64,000 bases of DNA, taken from Undaria pinnatifida. Lineage: Eukaryota; Sar; Phaeophyceae; Laminariales; Alariaceae. The stretch is from the NCBI GenBank assembly GCA_012845835.1, contig JABAKD010000011.1, positions 1,892,001-1,956,000 of the forward strand. The letters are read 5' to 3'. Position 1 is the stretch's first letter. The number at the start of each line of letters is the position of its first letter. Under the pieces are notes generated by a model that ran no database searches, had not been told where the DNA came from, and saw nothing but the letters and a program-made list of their open reading frames with translations. Position numbers and translations under genes: made by a program. Below are positions 62,967 to 64,000 of the stretch, one piece after another.

Positions 62967-63754
62967 ATCTGGTAGTATAGCACTGACCATCAAGAACAGT
63001 ACAGCAGTAGTGGTTACCCCGACTTGAGAGCATCCGAGATAAGAGCATTCGGGACGTATGAGCGGTCAAATCGGCATGTCCTGCCATGCTAAAGGCCATG
63101 CGTTGCCCACCACAGATAAGAGCAACGCGTAGTTAAGAGTGCCTGCTTCGGCTTGGTACAGCGTGCTCTTAACGCCTTCGCTGCTGGAAACCCTTTTGGG
63201 GATACATTTACTTGGGGTTAGTATGGGGAGATTTTGGGGTTCTAAAGGGGTCAAGTCGGGATACCTGTTGTATCGTCAACATAACTATACCTTGTTTTGT
63301 TAATAGTGTACCAGGTAGGTTGATGAGCGTTCAGCGGGCGACAAAGGTGGAGAAAATTTGATCCAGCCTGAACAGTGCTGACTCCGTAGGTATGTCGTAA
63401 ACGTAACTGCCTGTACGTTTAACATCTGTAATCGCTCGTCGTTAGCGTTGCTTGCCGGTCTCTAGCTCTTCGCGGGATGGTATACATACTCCGGGTTTTG
63501 GTGTTGGATATCGTATCGAACGTTTAGTACTGACTTTGTAAATATGGCGATGACTTTTAATATGAACCCTTGCGGGACTTGGAGAGCAATAAAAAAAAAT
63601 GAAATATAACGACTATTACGCCGTCGGCGACACGAAGCAGCCCGAGTTGCCGGGGTTATAGGAGATGTGTCGGAAGTCGGAAGTGTTTGTTTTTGTTTTT
63701 TAATAGTCTCATTTTTAATTCCAGCTTCTGGACAAGCCGTGGTCTCAGGTGTTG

Positions 63755-63945
63755 TCCTTCCCCCCCCCCCTCCCAGGTAAATACGGAGCTGCACCGCCCC
63801 CCCCTCCCCCTCCCCCCTCCCCCTCTCCCCTCCCCCTTCCCCCTTCCCCCTCCCCCCCCTCCCCTTTCCTCCCCCTCCCTCCCCCCTCCCGCCCCCGCCC
63901 CTCCCCGGTCCCCCCTCTTCCCTCACCCCTGCCCCCTCCTACTCC
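63755..63945. repeat. Polypyrimidine (CCCTCC)n tract, 190 bp
   Basis: Almost pure C/T. It follows the inverted SINE end. Potential triplex- or G-quadruplex-forming sequence on the other strand. Confidence 0.9.
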
Positions 63946-64000
63946 CGCTTTATTTTGTGGAATATTACCGTACCTGGTACCTGGTATAGAAAGCGCGAGA

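Larger units (their letters stand above)
62875..64000 (+). other. Start of intron 4 of the BAR-like gene; no further exon found
   Basis: After the MITE there is a repeat (63166-63260) shared with 3590-3700. A minus-strand SINE 3' end (63720-63770, TTCTGGACAAGCCGTGGTCT) follows, then a C-rich tract, and the window ends in ACCTGGTACCTGGTATAG. Confidence 0.5.

Noticed and set aside
1-64000. A new multi-gene system
   Set aside because: Only two host genes are supported, and nothing besides their divergent arrangement connects them. The rest is repeats and mobile-element debris.

Overview
The window looks like nuclear DNA of a eukaryotic alga with a secondary plastid, most likely a brown alga (stramenopile, possibly kelp-like). 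Three things point there. The best gene is intron-rich and begins with a bipartite plastid presequence, a signal peptide ending in an AFAF motif like the stramenopile ASAFAP-type cleavage site. The DNA is gene-poor and full of diverged repeats, tRNA-derived SINEs, truncated LINEs, small inverted-repeat elements and minisatellites. Splice sites are ordinary spliceosomal GT-AG with one GC-AG. The species assignment is inference; no database was searched.

Two protein-coding genes can be supported. They lie head to head, with 344 bp between start codons (41429-41772). On the minus strand, 41428 down to 24193, is a complete ten-exon gene for a 569-residue plastid type II NAD(P)H dehydrogenase of the NDC1/NdbB class. 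All nine junctions keep frame, and all family motifs occur in order. On the plus strand, from 41773 past the right edge, is a gene for a predicted helical BAR-domain-like protein. Four exons (150 codons) were found, separated by introns of 0.34, about 10.4 and about 9.9 kb. An extra exon may lie in the second intron, and the 3' end is outside the window.

Layout: 1-24 kb holds no recognisable host gene, only repeats: pentanucleotide (GACCC)n blocks, tandem repeats of about 75, 100, 190, 290 and 300 bp, SINEs, poly-C-rich blocks and a LINE 3' end. From 24.2 to 41.4 kb is the NDC1-type gene. Its 9.2 kb last intron carries a 20-bp satellite, a CTG-rich 200-bp tandem repeat and three decayed copies of the region around its own terminal splice acceptor. 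Its first intron carries a foldback element and a 641-bp inverted-repeat element with a small membrane-protein ORF. From 41.8 to 64 kb is the BAR-like gene. Its introns hold SINEs, several MITE families, a PIF/Harbinger-like transposon remnant, a hairpin-forming minisatellite, and a 5'-truncated LINE with a 78-bp target-site duplication.

I found no defence system, biosynthetic cluster or other clearly new multi-gene system. The most unusual signals are the tandem duplications of splice-site regions in both genes, the small-ORF transposon, the two related repeat families that keep a short reading frame, and the shared SINE/LINE 3' sequence. All gene models were made by eye from splice signals and reading frame and lack transcript support.
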